64,000 nt of DNA from Calliphora vicina. Its lineage: Eukaryota; Arthropoda; Insecta; Diptera; Calliphoridae. The DNA lies in contig NC_088782.1 of NCBI RefSeq assembly GCF_958450345.1, positions 65,872,501 to 65,936,500 on the forward strand. The letters run 5' to 3'. Below the pieces are notes generated by a model. The model did no database searches and was not told where the DNA came from. It saw only the letters and a list, made by a program, of their open reading frames with translations. The stretch's first letter is position 1, and each line of letters starts with the position of its first letter. Positions 45,930-58,293 of this stretch are shown here, piece by piece. The translations under genes and the position numbers were made by a program.

Positions 45930-46796
45930 TTGGGTGTATGACTGATTTTGAAGGGTACATATATGTCATTTATTCTCACTTATTTATTGAACATTATAGT
46001 GTAAGCAACAAAGTATTTTTTTCCGAATTTTTGTACCAATGAATCGTCATATGCGGGAAGTTTTGCTTTACTTCTTTAATTTGGAAAAAAGTGCAGCTAA
46101 ATCACTCCGATTGGTCAGCAAAACTTATGGCGAATGTGTTCTATCAGTTTCAACGTGCGAGATATGGTTTGTTCCGTTCAGAAGTGCTGATTTTGTCACG
46201 GAAGACAAACATCGCTCAGGCCTGCCAAAAAAGTTTAAAGACCAAGAATTGGAGGCATTACTCCATGAAGATTGTTGTGAATCTCAACAAGAGCTTGCAA
46301 AATCATTGAGAGTTACACAAGCAGCAATTTCGAAAGAAAATAATTTTTGCACCGAGTAAGAAATCGTATGTGAAGCCCGGCCAACCAGCCGAATCGACAC
46401 CAAAGCCAAATATCCAAGGTGCTAAGGTAATGCTCTGTATTTGGTGGGAGCTAAAGGGTCCTATCTATTTTGATCTGATTTTTGCTAAAATCTGACCAGA
46501 CCATCAGAGGGAACCTGTAAAGCATGCAATTGATTCGTTTGCAGCGATCATTGGCCGAATAACGCCCTGAGTAAGCAGCCAGAAAAGAAACCGTAATACT
46601 CCATCATGACAACACTCGGTCACATGTTGAAATACCTTTTAAAAAGTATTTAGAAAGAAGTGGGTGGGAAGTTTTACCTCACCCGCTTTATAGTTCAGAC
46701 CTTGATCCGTCCGAATACTATTTGTTACGATCGATGCAGAACGCTCTCTCTGGAACAGAGTATCCAAAATTTGCTTGATTAGTTCCTGGTCTCCTG
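45930..46796 (+). mobile_element. mariner (mauritiana-like) copy 7, 3'-truncated, third residue Glu
   Basis: The left terminus TTGGGTGTATGACTGATTTT follows TA (45928-45929). The transposase starts MNRHMREVLLYFFNLEKSAA at 46039. After a frameshift it continues KFKDQELEALLHEDCCESQQ and ELAKSLRVTQAAISK. A deletion then joins this to KSYVKPGQPAESTPKPNIQG. Near 46690 the block reads DLDPSEYYLLRSMQ with Glu (GAA) at the third catalytic position. The copy stops within QNALSG...QNLLD-SWS at about 46796, without a right terminus. Confidence 0.85.
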
Positions 46797-46844
46797 CGTT
46801 TAGATTTTATAAAACAAACTATTTGTAATTCTAAATATTAATTA

Positions 46845-48893
46845 CACTGTCCAACAGCATTTTTGGAACAGACTAGCGTCCCTATAATTTTGAAAGGGCA
46901 TGTTGAGTAGATAATTTTTGTAGAATAAACTTATAGTACAGCTGGTCTGAATTTTTTTTTACAGTGGGTCAAAGTTTTAATTTTTTGATCTGAAAAAAAT
47001 TTAGTATGTTAATATCTGAGAGAATTCTTTTTGTCAGAGTTATATTGTGGAATTTTATGTGGATCATTTTTGTGGATCTCTCTTTAGGGGTCAAATTGAA
47101 ATGTAAATAGTCCATAAGGAGATCTACAAAATATATGTATGTAAGTTATCTCTTTTAGTTCAAGAGATATTTAGGTTTTTTTAATTCGGCTCGATCTTTT
47201 TTTGGTTTTTTGGCCCACGAAGGTATGAAATTTTTTGTTAAAATATTATCTATATTTGCTATAAAATTTCGAAAACAATAAAATTAACAAGCTAACAGTT
47301 ATCTCATCCTTATAAAAAGTTACACGCCATATTTTTTACGGTTTTTCAAAAACATATTTTGCATGGAATGTATAAAAAAAAAATTAAAATTTTTCAAAAG
47401 GGAGCAAGGTTTGTGGAGATCCTGTTGAATAAATATAAGCTTTTTGTATAAGTGGTTAGTATTGTTGAAAACCTTAGGACTTTAACCTTAATAGATTGGT
47501 GAAGTGAAATAATTTTATGAATTTTTCGGACGCCATTTACCTTAGAAACTAAAAAATTATAATATAGGGATTTTTCATGAACAAAAAATATAAAGTTTGA
47601 ATTAATTTAAAATTTCAACGGTTAAAGATAATACATAAAAATTTGGAAATTGTGTCCTTAAATCAATGGCGTTACAATTTTTGACACTTTTTATTTTAAA
47701 ATACCAAAATTCCTAAAACGGGAAAAATGTATTCCAAAAACTAAGTTTTTTAGAAAATACCCTACTGCCATGTTATTTACCGTGTGATGGCAAAATAACT
47801 TTGCACATATTTGAGTAATATATCGGGCTATATAAGCCTTTTTATAATTTTTTACTGAAACCAATTTTTTTTTTAAATGGTAAAAGTCTGGAGGCGATCA
47901 GGTCCACTTAAGTGAGCCAAGTTTTACTTTACACGCTTTTGCATTAGGTTCTCTTTTCGGGTCATATACAAATGTTATATAGTCCCGAAGAAAATGTTTT
48001 TCTACAAAAGAAAAAATATAGGGACTTTTTTGGGAAAAAACTTAAAAAATATGGCCATTTTTCATGTTTCAACTTTGGATGCGTGTAACTTTTTATAGGG
48101 ATGAGATAACTGTTAGCATGTTATTTTTATTGTTTTCGAAATTTTATAGCAAATATAGATAATATTTAAAAAAAAAATCGAACCTTCGTAGGCCCGCCAT
48201 ATCTAAAAAAACCAAAAAAAGATCGAACAGAAATAAAAAAAAAATAACTAAATAAACCTAAATATCTCGTTAACTAAAAGAGATAACTTACATAATTTTC
48301 ATATATTTTGATTTGATTTAAATATTTTAAATTTCAGCTCATTCGGATCATACAGGCAAATCCCAGTATAACGAACAATAAGTTGTCAGGCCCATTCGTT
48401 AAATTGAAAAATTCGTTATATCGATATGTTTTTTTTTTTAATTTTGGTCAACTTTTTCTATATTGGAATTTAACTAAACGTATGGTGTTACAACTTTTGT
48501 GTCTTTGGTGACCGCCCAGTGAAATTTTACGGCAAAAAGTTTCGTAGAATATCTTAATCCTTAAATGTCGTCTTTGAAAGGATTTTTTTCGATTTTCTCG
48601 AACCCCTAAAGGTAGGTGATAGGGGGTTAAGACCTTCCACAAAAACGATCCCCATAAAAATCCACAATATAACTCTGACAAAAAGAATTCTCTCAGATAT
48701 TAACTTACAACATTTTTTTCAGTTAGTATAATGCTACCTTCGATCAAAAAATTAAAACTTTGACCCACTGCAAAAAAAAAATTCAGACCAGCTAGACTAT
48801 AAGTTTATTCTACAAAAATGATCTACTCAACATGCCCTTTCAGAATTATTGCTGTTCTGTTCCAATCAAAAAGTCTCAATTTGTTGAACAGTG
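46845..48893. mobile_element. Foldback-type element, about 2.05 kb, TSD TTA
   Basis: It begins CACTGTCCAACAGCATTTTT and ends AATTTGTTGAACAGTG. The left arm (about 46845-47400) is the inverse of the right arm (about 48060-48893), with matching blocks such as AGGGCATGTTGAGTAGAT, CTGAGAGAATTCTTTTTGTC and ATAAAATTTCGAAAACAATA. The middle (about 47400-48060) is noncoding. TTA lies directly outside both ends (46842-46844, 48894-48896). A 3-bp TTA duplication is what PIF/Harbinger elements produce, but the CACTGT tip is not diagnostic, so the superfamily is open. No transposase. Confidence 0.8.
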
Positions 48894-49069
48894 TTATCAA
48901 GAATCAGCTGGTGGTCGATAGTAACGAAACATTACATTTGCATTTTATAACAAATCGTTACTATTGACAACCCGCAGATTTATATTATTATATTTATGGA
49001 GCTGCGATAAAAAAAAAAACTCGAACTTAGTTCCGAAGTACTATTGACAAACTACTGATGTTGTTTCGC

Positions 49070-49430
49070 TAACATTTGGAAACATTTATTGATAACATTG
49101 ATTTGCTATAGAAGCTTTTATTTATCTATAGAAAAGTTATCGTTGACATTGATTTACTATTAAAAATTCATCGATAACATTGGTTTTTTTATAGAAAATA
49201 TATCGATAACTTGCTTTTTCTATAGGAAATTGATCAATAACATTGATTTTCTATAGAATATATAACGATAACATTGATTTTTTATAAAAAATGTATCGAT
49301 AACTGCTAGTTTCTATAGGAAAATTTTCTATAAGATTGATTTTCTATAGAAAATGTATCATTTATTTTCTATAGGAAGTTTATCATTGGCATTGATTTTC
49401 TATTGATAAATTAGTAAGAGAAACTCAAGT
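49070..49430. repeat. Second GATAACATTGATTTTCTATA array
   Basis: About ten units of the type TATCGATAACATTGATTTTC and TATAGAAAA, related to 39209-40490, with only two or three exact TATCGATA. More diverged. Confidence 0.7.
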
Positions 49431-49905
49431 AACAAGACGAAAAAAATCAGCCAAGATTGCTTAATTGAAATTTAGAGGTATTTCAGGTTCCTTCAGTAGC
49501 TACTGACACATCTTTTTATCGTAAATTGCATGAATTTTTCTTTAATTTAAAAATTTTTAATAAATTGTAAAACTTCTTAAATAAATTATTTAAAATACTA
49601 TTATGTATGTATTTAAACAAAAGTATTAATTTCGTTACAAGAGCTCTAATTACATTTCATATGAATCGTATTAAAAATAATTAATTAATTGAAACATGCT
49701 TTAAATCTTTACAATTTCAATAAGATGATTTTTACACAAATTTCGACCAGAACATTATAACAATGCGTTTACAAAATGGCAACAACTTGTTTAGTATTAT
49801 TGTTACTGTAACATTTTAACAACAATCGCAAAAATTCAACAGTGTGACAAACGAATAAAGGAACGAGTGTAGAGAACTAGATTACGAAATTGCTAATTGA
49901 ATAGC
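49431..49905. other. Unannotated AT-rich noncoding stretch
   Basis: Nothing recognised. Confidence 0.5.
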
Positions 49906-50590
49906 TCCCAATTATTTTGCAAGCTCTTGTTAAGTTTGACAACAATCATCATGGAGTAATGCCGCCAATTCTTGGTCTTCAAACTTGTTTTTTTTTTGTT
50001 TTGTTTGCCCTGGGCGATCTATGTCTTCTGTGTCAAAATCAAAACTTCTGAACCACACAAACCATCTCTCGCACGTTGAAACCGATAGAACACATTCACC
50101 ATAAGCTTTGGTGAGCAATCGGTGTTCGTCAGCTACACTTTTTTTTCAAATTAAAGAAGTAAAGCTAAACTTTCGTTGGTACAAAGTTCGATATTTTCGA
50201 AGAAAAAAAACTTTGTTATTTACACTATATTCGATAACTAGGTTTACGATAACCCGAAGCGTAAGAGATCGTATGTTAAGACAGGCCAATCAGCCGAATC
50301 GACACCAATGACAAATATCCATGTCGCTAAAGTAATGCTCTGTTCTTGGTCTCAAAACGGTCATATCTGCTGAAACCTGGCCAGACCAATACAGGACCGA
50401 ACGCAACTGATTCGTTTCAAGCGAGCATTGGCCGAAAAACGCCCAAACATGAAGCCGTAATATTCCATCATAACAACACTCGCACACGTGTTGTAATACG
50501 TGTTAAAAAATATTTGGAATGAAGTGGTTGGGAAGTCCATACCTAGCCCCTTCCGACTACTATTTGTTGTGATCAAAGCAAAACGCTGAA
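49906..50590. mobile_element. mariner (mauritiana-like) copy 8 with inverted 5' half
   Basis: Bases 49906-50225 carry the 5' UTR and the N-terminal transposase on the minus strand (AYGECVLSVSTCERWFVWFR, then FEDQELAALLHDDCCQTQQE region). Bases 50247-50590 carry the following part on the plus strand (TITRSVRDR... = NPKRKRSY in another frame, then SFKRALAEKRPN and PSDYYLL). The two halves do not overlap in the family sequence, so one copy whose 5' half was inverted in place is simpler than two insertions. Neither terminus remains. Confidence 0.8.
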
Positions 50591-51470
50591 TTTTACTACT
50601 ATTCTTGTATGCATTAATATTTGTCCCACTGACTTTTGCAGAAACAATAGCCCAAATACCAGTCGAAATTCGTAAAGTCCACACACAGCAACATCAGAAC
50701 AAATAAAAACATTAAAACATTGATTCAATACCAAAATAAATGAGAAAATTATTGTTGTATTGAATACATTTGCAAACAATTCTTCTACAGAAAATGCAGC
50801 ATGAAGAAGGTAAAATTGGAAAATGAAAAATTCAAATAAAATTGAAGTAGTACATGTTAAAATTATTCTACAATACAAATGAGAGAGTGTGTGTGTTGTA
50901 TTTAACCAAACCCTTTTGGCAAAATGGCCATGTTAATGGTGAACAAAAGCCAGTGTAACTACAACATTTTACGAGATTGTCTTTCTAACGAAAAAGCCCA
51001 TTCAATGTTGCTACTACTGCTGCTATTGTACGAGTACGAAATTGCAAATATTCTTGCTGCCATTCAAATGACGAAACAACAACAAAAACAACCCCTTTAA
51101 AATAACACTAACAGAAGCTCTTAACCAGCGACAGTTGGCCAGAATCAAAAAACATGGTAAAGAAAAAAAAAACATTTAAATTTCATTAAGCCTTTAACAA
51201 ACCAAAGGAAATAAAATAGAAACAAAATGTATAAGGAAATTCTTGTAATAGTGTTGATGTTGTTAAAAACAAATTCCATTAGTAGAATTTTTATTACATT
51301 TATAAAAGTATTCAAGCAAACTATGTTGGCACAAAACTCTCTTTACCTTTGTCTACATTTTGTTTAACCACCACCAAAAAAATGGAGTTTATATTGATTT
51401 TGCGGATATATTTATTGGCCATTTTTCTTGCATTAAATTTGCTTTTAATGCAAAGGTTTGAAAGAATTAT
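50591..51470. other. Unannotated AT-rich noncoding stretch
   Basis: Nothing recognised. The minus frame at 50573-50878 (hydrophobic, no motif) looks accidental. Confidence 0.45.
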
Positions 51471-51860
51471 TAAATAAATTAATTTGAGGAGTTTTATTTT
51501 TCTCGTCAGAAAAAAAACTCATTTGAGGAGTTTTATTTTTCCAGTCACACATTATATCGGATAGACTCAATAGAGAAAGGTACTGAAAAAAAGTTTTTTT
51601 TTTAAAAAACAAACACAAACTGCGAAGCGTTTCGCTTGTCTGCAGATACTCCCAGAGTTTATGACGGGAATGGAACCCGCAACCCTCAGATTAATAGTCC
51701 AGCGCACTATCGACTGGTCTATCGGGGCACCCTAAAAATATAAAAAAGTAGAAAATAAACGAAAAGAGTTTTATTTTATGACGGAAAAAATAAAACTCCT
51801 CAAATTTGTTTTTTTTATGACGGGAAAAATAAAACTCCTCAAATGAGTTTTTTATGACCG
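51471..51860. repeat. Inverted repeat of TTTGAGGAGTTTTATTTTTC units
   Basis: Two units of TTTGAGGAGTTTTATTTTTC on the left (about 51482-51545) face two inverse units, GAAAAATAAAACTCCTCAAA, on the right (about 51780-51858). Each unit is linked to a GTCA or TGAC-type word (CTCGTCAG, ATGACGGG). The centre holds the SINE-like piece at 51640-51733. Confidence 0.75.
51640..51733 (-). repeat. tRNA-derived SINE-like sequence
   Basis: On the minus strand it reads GCCCCGATAGACCAGTCGAT, AGTGCGCTGGACTATTAATC and GGGTTCCATTCCCGTC. These are recognisable D-arm, anticodon-arm and T-arm segments, with A-box and B-box-like words, closest to a tRNA-Lys layout but with ATT in the anticodon position. The 3' acceptor strand does not pair with GCCCCGA. 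The sequence runs on into CTCTGGGAGTATCTGCAGAC, then CGCTTCGCAG, and an AT-rich tail. It is therefore a tRNA-derived retroposon or pseudogene, not a working tRNA gene. Confidence 0.6.
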
Positions 51861-53883
51861 TAAATAACAACGGTCCCTGAAATAAAAGCTTTTGAATGAA
51901 GCTAAAGAATTAGATGTTGGGAATGGATTTATAGAATGAATGACTAACGTTTTGAATTCTGAATTAAGCTCTGCTTTAATGTTATTTGTTATATTCATTA
52001 AAAATCGGAAGACCCAAGGTTAAAAACGTGTGTTATTTCTTTAATCTTTGATGAAATTCATGCTATTGACAAAATAATACAAAGAAAATCCCACAATTTT
52101 GTTTAGAAAAAAGCAGTAGCTGTCTTATGTTGGCCTTATGAATGAATTAATGTTAAGTCATATTGTTATTGTAGTTTTTGTTGTTTTTTTGTTGTACATA
52201 AATGTTGTTTTTTTTTACTTGTCAGAATTAACCGCTTCGGGACACACTCACTTGCTACCTAAAAGACAGCCAACAAACATCAAGGATATTTTTCCCCTCT
52301 TTTTTTAACAACAACAAGTGAAAGGTTTTTCTACAAACATATTTTTTTCTCCATTCTTTTGTTGGTTTTGTTAACTCGAACATTTCTAATTGGGTCCTTT
52401 GTGGTTGTTTAACATAAATAAGGAACAAAAAAAAATGGACAAAAATAAAGAACACAGAAAAACATAAAAAGGACACAATGTGACATTATACAGGAGGTTT
52501 ACATGTATTTCTAAAGCTATAAACTTATTGGTTGTTATTACAAGAGTTTGGGGAATAATATTTTTGAGCTTTCCCCTTCTTTATACAAACAACAAAATAA
52601 AAAGAAGGAAGAAAAAAAATGAAAAGGAAAACATGATAAAAAGTTAAATAAATTTCTAAACTGTATTTTAAATACTTTCCTTGGGAAATCTTAATTTCAG
52701 GTATTGTTTGAATACAAAATAAAGGAGCCTTAGCAAGATTTATTACAAATAATGGACATTAAAATAAAATTATCGTCTTAAAGGAAATATAAGCTTTTCA
52801 AGGATTTGAAACAGTAAAATCGTTAAATTGTTTTGAATCCTTAAATCAGAACATAATCAAAAAGACTTGGCCAAAAACCAGGATCAAGAGGCAAAAAGGG
52901 CAAGACATATAATGTAAAGGCAAAATTAATGAGCATCTCTTTAGAATAATCCCGAACACAAAGTATCTTGAAGAGTTGGACATTTAAAGCCTTTTGAGTG
53001 CCTTTTAAGATCTTCTAACAAATTTAAGTGTAATATTGTGTGGCGAATAACGAAACGTACATTGTGACAGTTTTGATGCCAATTATTTATAAAGGTACGA
53101 TTACAAAATCTGTGTAATTTTTTTAACGTGGATCAGTAGTTGAAATGTAATTGAAAGCATGTGTAATTAAAAATTCCAAATTTATCCAACACAAATATGG
53201 TCTTTGTGTGTCTTTCATCTCTATTTCGGAATTTTATTGAATATTGTTTCATGGATTTTTAAATGTTACTTAAATTTATCTCAATTCGTTCGAATAAATA
53301 TATCATTACATTTTATCAACATGTGTAATTGTTTCTCCAATAACATGCGTTCAAGCAGATAATCTGCTCATTAGCGGATTTAGGCAGATCTAGTAAACTA
53401 CCCTAGGCAGTTTTGCCAAGGGTAGCTTGGAAAAAGTTACAACTTTTCTTATTAAAAGTTAAATTTTTTCATAAAAAGTTACATTTACGAGTTTTCCCAA
53501 ATAAATACTATATATGTATGTACAATTAGGTTTAATAAAATATAACTAACAATAATAATTTTGTCCGAATTAACGCATTCGATATCGAGTAAAACTGATA
53601 GTAATTTTCTTATTCGAGATTATGGCATTCGATATCGAACTAGAAATATAGTAAATTTTATTATAAATCGTGTATGAAACGAACAAATAAATTTTTGTTA
53701 TGCCGATGTTTGAACAATCCATTCTTCGAGACAGTAGGGATTTTCAGCGCAAATATTCCTTTAAATCTGTGTGTTGCTCTAGACTCTAGAGTTTCGTCTA
53801 CACTTGTTTTAAATGAAAGATATCTTAAACTTTTATGTTTGTCGAATTAAAAGAAATGTTGGTATTTTGAAATTTATATAACA
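51861..53883. other. Unannotated AT-rich noncoding stretch
   Basis: Nothing recognised; many A and T runs. GCATTCGATATCGA occurs twice near 53576 and 53625. Confidence 0.5.
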
Positions 53884-56800
53884 CTAGCTGACCCGGTGCG
53901 CTTCGCCACCCCAATTAGAAGAAAGAAATAGTACTATCAAGTCTCACTTTGTGAATCTAATTGTAAATGTCTAATTTCATATTTCCGGGTCCATTATTAT
54001 AGAAAATGCAAAATGTGTTCCTAATTTTAAATTTTTATGTTTATTATTATAAAATATTCAAAAAGTACCATTGCAATAAGGAAATAGTACCATTGATTAT
54101 CACTTTTAAATTCGCATTCACTAAACCATAACCCGTCAAGCTTGAATTTTAGATTTGTATATCATTTCCTATATTATCAACTAATTTTGTTTCTATAATA
54201 CTTAAGATTTAATAAATTATCACAAAACCGAAACCGATCGGTTTTTAATTTTTTAAAACCGAAACCGCGGTTTTGAAATTCTTCGATTTTTTGGAAAGTC
54301 TAGGTCCATTATTATAGGAAATTCAAAAAAAGTACCATTAGAATATATAAAAAGTACCAAAAATCCCCCACTTGTTTTCATGGCTTTAGGTTCATTGGTG
54401 TAGAAATTACAAAAAGTACCATTCGAATAAAGAAAAAGTACCAAAAAGTCTCCCCTAGAATTCTAACTCACTTAGGACCATGTATGCTTAATTTCATGTT
54501 TTTAAGTCCATTGCTATAGAAAATTAAAAAAAAGTACCATTAGAATAAACAAAAGGTACCATGAGGTATCCGCTTGAATTTTCAATCACTTAGGACCATA
54601 TACGCTTAATTTCATATTTCTAGGTCCATTATGTTATAGAAAATTCAAAAAGTACCATTAGAATATAGAAAAAGTACCAAAAAGCACCCACTTGTAGTTG
54701 CTCACCCACTCGGGTCCGTATAACCTTTATTTAATGTTTCTAGGTTCATTGGTGAAGAAATTACAAAAAGTACCATTTGAATAAAGAATAAGTACCAAAA
54801 ATTCTCCCCCTAGACTTCTCACTCACTTAGGACCATATATGTTTAATTTCATGTTTCTAAGTCCATTGTAATAGAAAATTCAAAAAAGTACCATTATAAT
54901 ATAGAAAAAGTACTAAAAAGTATACACTTGTGGTTTTCCAGTCACTCGGGTTCATATAAGCTTTATTTCATGATTCTAGGTTCATTGGTGAAGAAATTAC
55001 AAAAAGTACCATTCGAATAAAGAAAAAGTACCAAAAAGTCTCCCCTTAGAATTCTCACTCACTTAGGACCATATATGCTTAATTTCATGTTTATAAGTCC
55101 ATTGTTATAGAAAATTCAAAAAAGTACCATTAGAATATAGAAAAAGTACCAAAAAGCAGCCACTTGCGGATTCCCACTCACTCTGGTCCATATAACCTTT
55201 ATTTTATATTTCAAGGTTCATTGGTGAAGAAATTACAAAAAGTACCATTCGAATAAAGAAAAGGTACCAAAAAGTCTCCCTAGAATTCTAACTCACTTAG
55301 GACCATGTATGCTTAATTTCATGTTTTTAAGTCCATTGCTATAGAAAATTAAAAAAAAGTACCATTAGAATAAACAAAAGGTACCATGAGGTATCCGCTT
55401 GAATTTAGTTTCATATTTAGGTCCATTATATTATAGAAAATTCAAAAAGTACCATTAGAATACAGAAAAAGTACCAAAAAGCACCCACTTGTAGTTTCCC
55501 ACTCACTCGGTTCCATATAAGCTTTATTTCATGTTTCTAGGTAGATTGGTGAAGAAATTACAAAAAGTACCAATCGAATAAAGAAAAAGTACCACAAAGT
55601 CTCCCCCTAGAATTATCACTTACTTAGGATCATATATGCTTAATTTCATGTTTCTAAGTCCATAGTTATAGAAAATTCAAAAAGTACCATTAGAATAAAG
55701 AAAAAGTACCAAAAAGTCTCCCCCTAGAATTCTCACTCACTTAGGACCATGTATGCTTAATTTCATGTCTCTAAGTCCACTGTTATAGAAAATTCAAAAA
55801 AGTACCATTAGAATATAGAAAAAGTACCAAAAAGCAGTCACTTGTAGATTCCCACTCACTCCGGTCTTAATTTCATGTTTTTAGGTTCATTGGTGAAGAA
55901 ATTACAAAAAGTACCATTCGAATAAAGAAAAAGTACCAAAAAGTCTCCCCCTAGAATTCTCACTCACTTAGGACCATATATGCTTAATTTCATGTCTCTA
56001 AGTCCATTGTTATAGAAAATTCAAAAAAGTACCATTAGAATATAGAAAAAGCCCACACTTGTGGTTTCCCACTCACTCGGTTCCATATAAGCTTTATTTC
56101 ATGTTTCTAGGTTCATTGGTGAAGAAATTACAAAAAGTACCAATCGAATAAAGAAAAAGTACCAAAAAGTCTCCCCCTAGAATTATCACTTACTTAGGAC
56201 CATATATGCTTAATTTCATGTTTCTAAGTCCATAGTTATAGAAAATTCAAAAAAGTACCATTAGAATATAGAAAAAGTACCAAAAAACCCACACTTGTGG
56301 TTTACCACTCACTCGGTTTATATATAAGCTTTATTTCATGTTTCTAGGTTCATTGGTGAAGAAATTACAAAAAGTACCATTCCAATAAAGAAAAAGTACC
56401 AAAAAGTCTCCCGCTAGAATTCTCACTCACTTAGGACCATATATGTTTAATTTCATGTTTCTAAGTCCATTATTATAGAAATTTCAAAAAAGTACCATTA
56501 GATGAACAAAAAAGTACCTATAGTACAGTTCACACATTTTGGTACCTAAATATTATCCCCTATTCCTAACACTAACTTCACTCAAATAAATATCAGCTAA
56601 CTTTAATGTCGATAACTGAAATAATTTAAAATTTTAAAAAAGTACCATTAGGAGAAAAGTACCAATTTCCATTTTCTTACTTGAACACCCCTCAAGTTTG
56701 AAATTTAAAAATATTCCATTTTGCCAAAATTGTTTATGCTATAGGCATGTATCAAAATATTAAAATCTGTGTTAATGTGCCCAAGAATAAATATGTTTTA

Positions 56801-57610
56801 AAGAAAGTACCAAACTGTTTACCCGGATTTGGCCCAATATACACCTTGGTACTCGAGTTCCAAATAACACGCTGTTAGTTAATTTTTGTATGAATCCAGG
56901 AACCAACGTTAAAAAAAATTATCAAAATTGGCTTAATAATTTCAAATATAATGTATTTTCCCGATTTTATCCCCTTTTTGGTACCTTTTTTATCCCCATT
57001 GAGGTGGTACAATTTCATTCAAATAAATTTCTGTAACGTAGTGGGAGCTCATAATAAAATATTCGTATGTCTATGTCAAATTATAGAAAAACATATTTTA
57101 TGAAAAAGTACCAAAAATTAACACAATTTTTATCCCTTAAAGGTTCGAATTTCCAAAAAGTACCAAACTTATATTTTTTATTTTTTGTTAATTAAAGAAT
57201 ACGATTTAAAATTTGTTTCTATGTTTATTGGTTTAAAAGATACATAGGGTGCAAAAAAAGTACCAAAATACAGTTTTTACCCGTTTTCTCCCCTAAAAGT
57301 TTCGAATTTCCAAAAAGTACGAAACACCTGTCAGCTTATTTTTTAAATGGAGTAACATGCTATTTTAAGTTTTTTTGTATCTTTATTAGTTTTGAAGATA
57401 TAAGGTTACCGAATTTACCCGTTTTTACCCTTTTTTACCCCCTAAACGTTCGAATTTCCAAAAATCCCTTCTTATCGGATCGTTTTGGGGAGGGAGGAAC
57501 CCACAGTTAAAATTTCGTGATTCTAGCTTCAGCCGTTTGGGCTGTGCGATGATGAATCAGTCAGTCAGTCAGTCAGTCAGTCAGTAACGTTACTCTTTTA
57601 TATATATAGA
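53884..57610 (-). mobile_element. Complete-looking nonautonomous Helitron, 3.7 kb
   Basis: On the minus strand it starts TCTATATATATAAAAGAGTA (57610 inward) and ends GGCGAAGCGCACCGGGTCAG then CTAG at 53884. The flanking bases are A (53883) and T (57611), the classic Helitron target. The GGTGGCGAAGCGCACC segment forms an imperfect hairpin about 8-10 bp before the CTAG. The 5' part contains CAGT repeats and CCCAAACGGCTGAAGCTAGA. There is no Rep/helicase coding sequence; most of the interior is a tandem array (54300-56510). It is related to the fragments at 23345-23935 and 28495-28760. Confidence 0.85.
54300..56510. repeat. Dimeric tandem array inside the Helitron (about 235-bp units)
   Basis: The repeating unit is about 230-237 bp and consists of two related halves of about 117 bp. 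One half has TTCATTGGTGAAGAAATTAC, AAAAAGTACCATTCGAATAA and TCACTTAGGACCATATATGC. The other has GTCCATTGTTATAGAAAATT, AAAAAGTACCATTAGAATAT and CACTCACTCGGTTCCATATA. The marker CACTTAGGACC recurs near 54471, 54588, 54824, 55061, 55292, 55740, 55966, 56192 and 56428. Some units are shortened. High similarity among units suggests recent local expansion or homogenisation. Confidence 0.85.
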
Positions 57611-58293
57611 TTTTTGAGTTTCAACAAAAATATACCGCGATATTTCACATCATACATCCATTTTATTTTTCTAACTTCTAGCATAATTTTAAGGCCATTA
57701 ATTACATACGATATTTTCCACAGACTTCTTTAAGTGTCTAAAAACAGAGTTAAAATTTTTGTATCTGGCGAAATTTTCCAAATGCTCAAAATTGGATATT
57801 AGACAGCTCAAGAGTACATTACAATGATCATTCGCATTTCCAGAGTCTGTCTCAAAATGGTATAAACCTAGTTGGTAATAATTTACAAATAAGTTTTAGA
57901 AACATCTGTTGCATGAATTTAAAGTACTAAAAATGATGACTAGTTTTTCATATTGTACTTTATTTAGACGCAGGTCTGAAAAGTTACGAAAATAAGGTCC
58001 AAAACAAGAAAATTGTACATGTTACGTAGAGGGTTGAAAAGATACGAAAAATGTAACAAATGTAACCAAACGGCACCACTGGTTATAGGTTTTATACACT
58101 CACATTGATTTAAACACTTAACTCAGATGAGAACTCAGCGAATGCAACGCACCTTAATCAAAACACCGATCAGCACACAACAAATTATAAATCATTTAAT
58201 TTAATGTATCCCTTTATTTTAATCAGGGTAGACGATAGACATAATTTTTACATGTTAAACTAGTTTCATAATTGGGTTTTAAGAATATGGAGG
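57611..58293. other. Unannotated AT-rich noncoding stretch
   Basis: Nothing recognised. Confidence 0.5.

Noticed and set aside
51640..51733. Functional tRNA gene (minus strand)
   Set aside because: D-, anticodon- and T-arm segments are visible, but the 3' acceptor strand does not pair with GCCCCGA and the sequence runs into a SINE-like body.
52255..52476. 73-codon minus-strand hydrophobic frame
   Set aside because: Derived from A/T runs; no motif or gene context.
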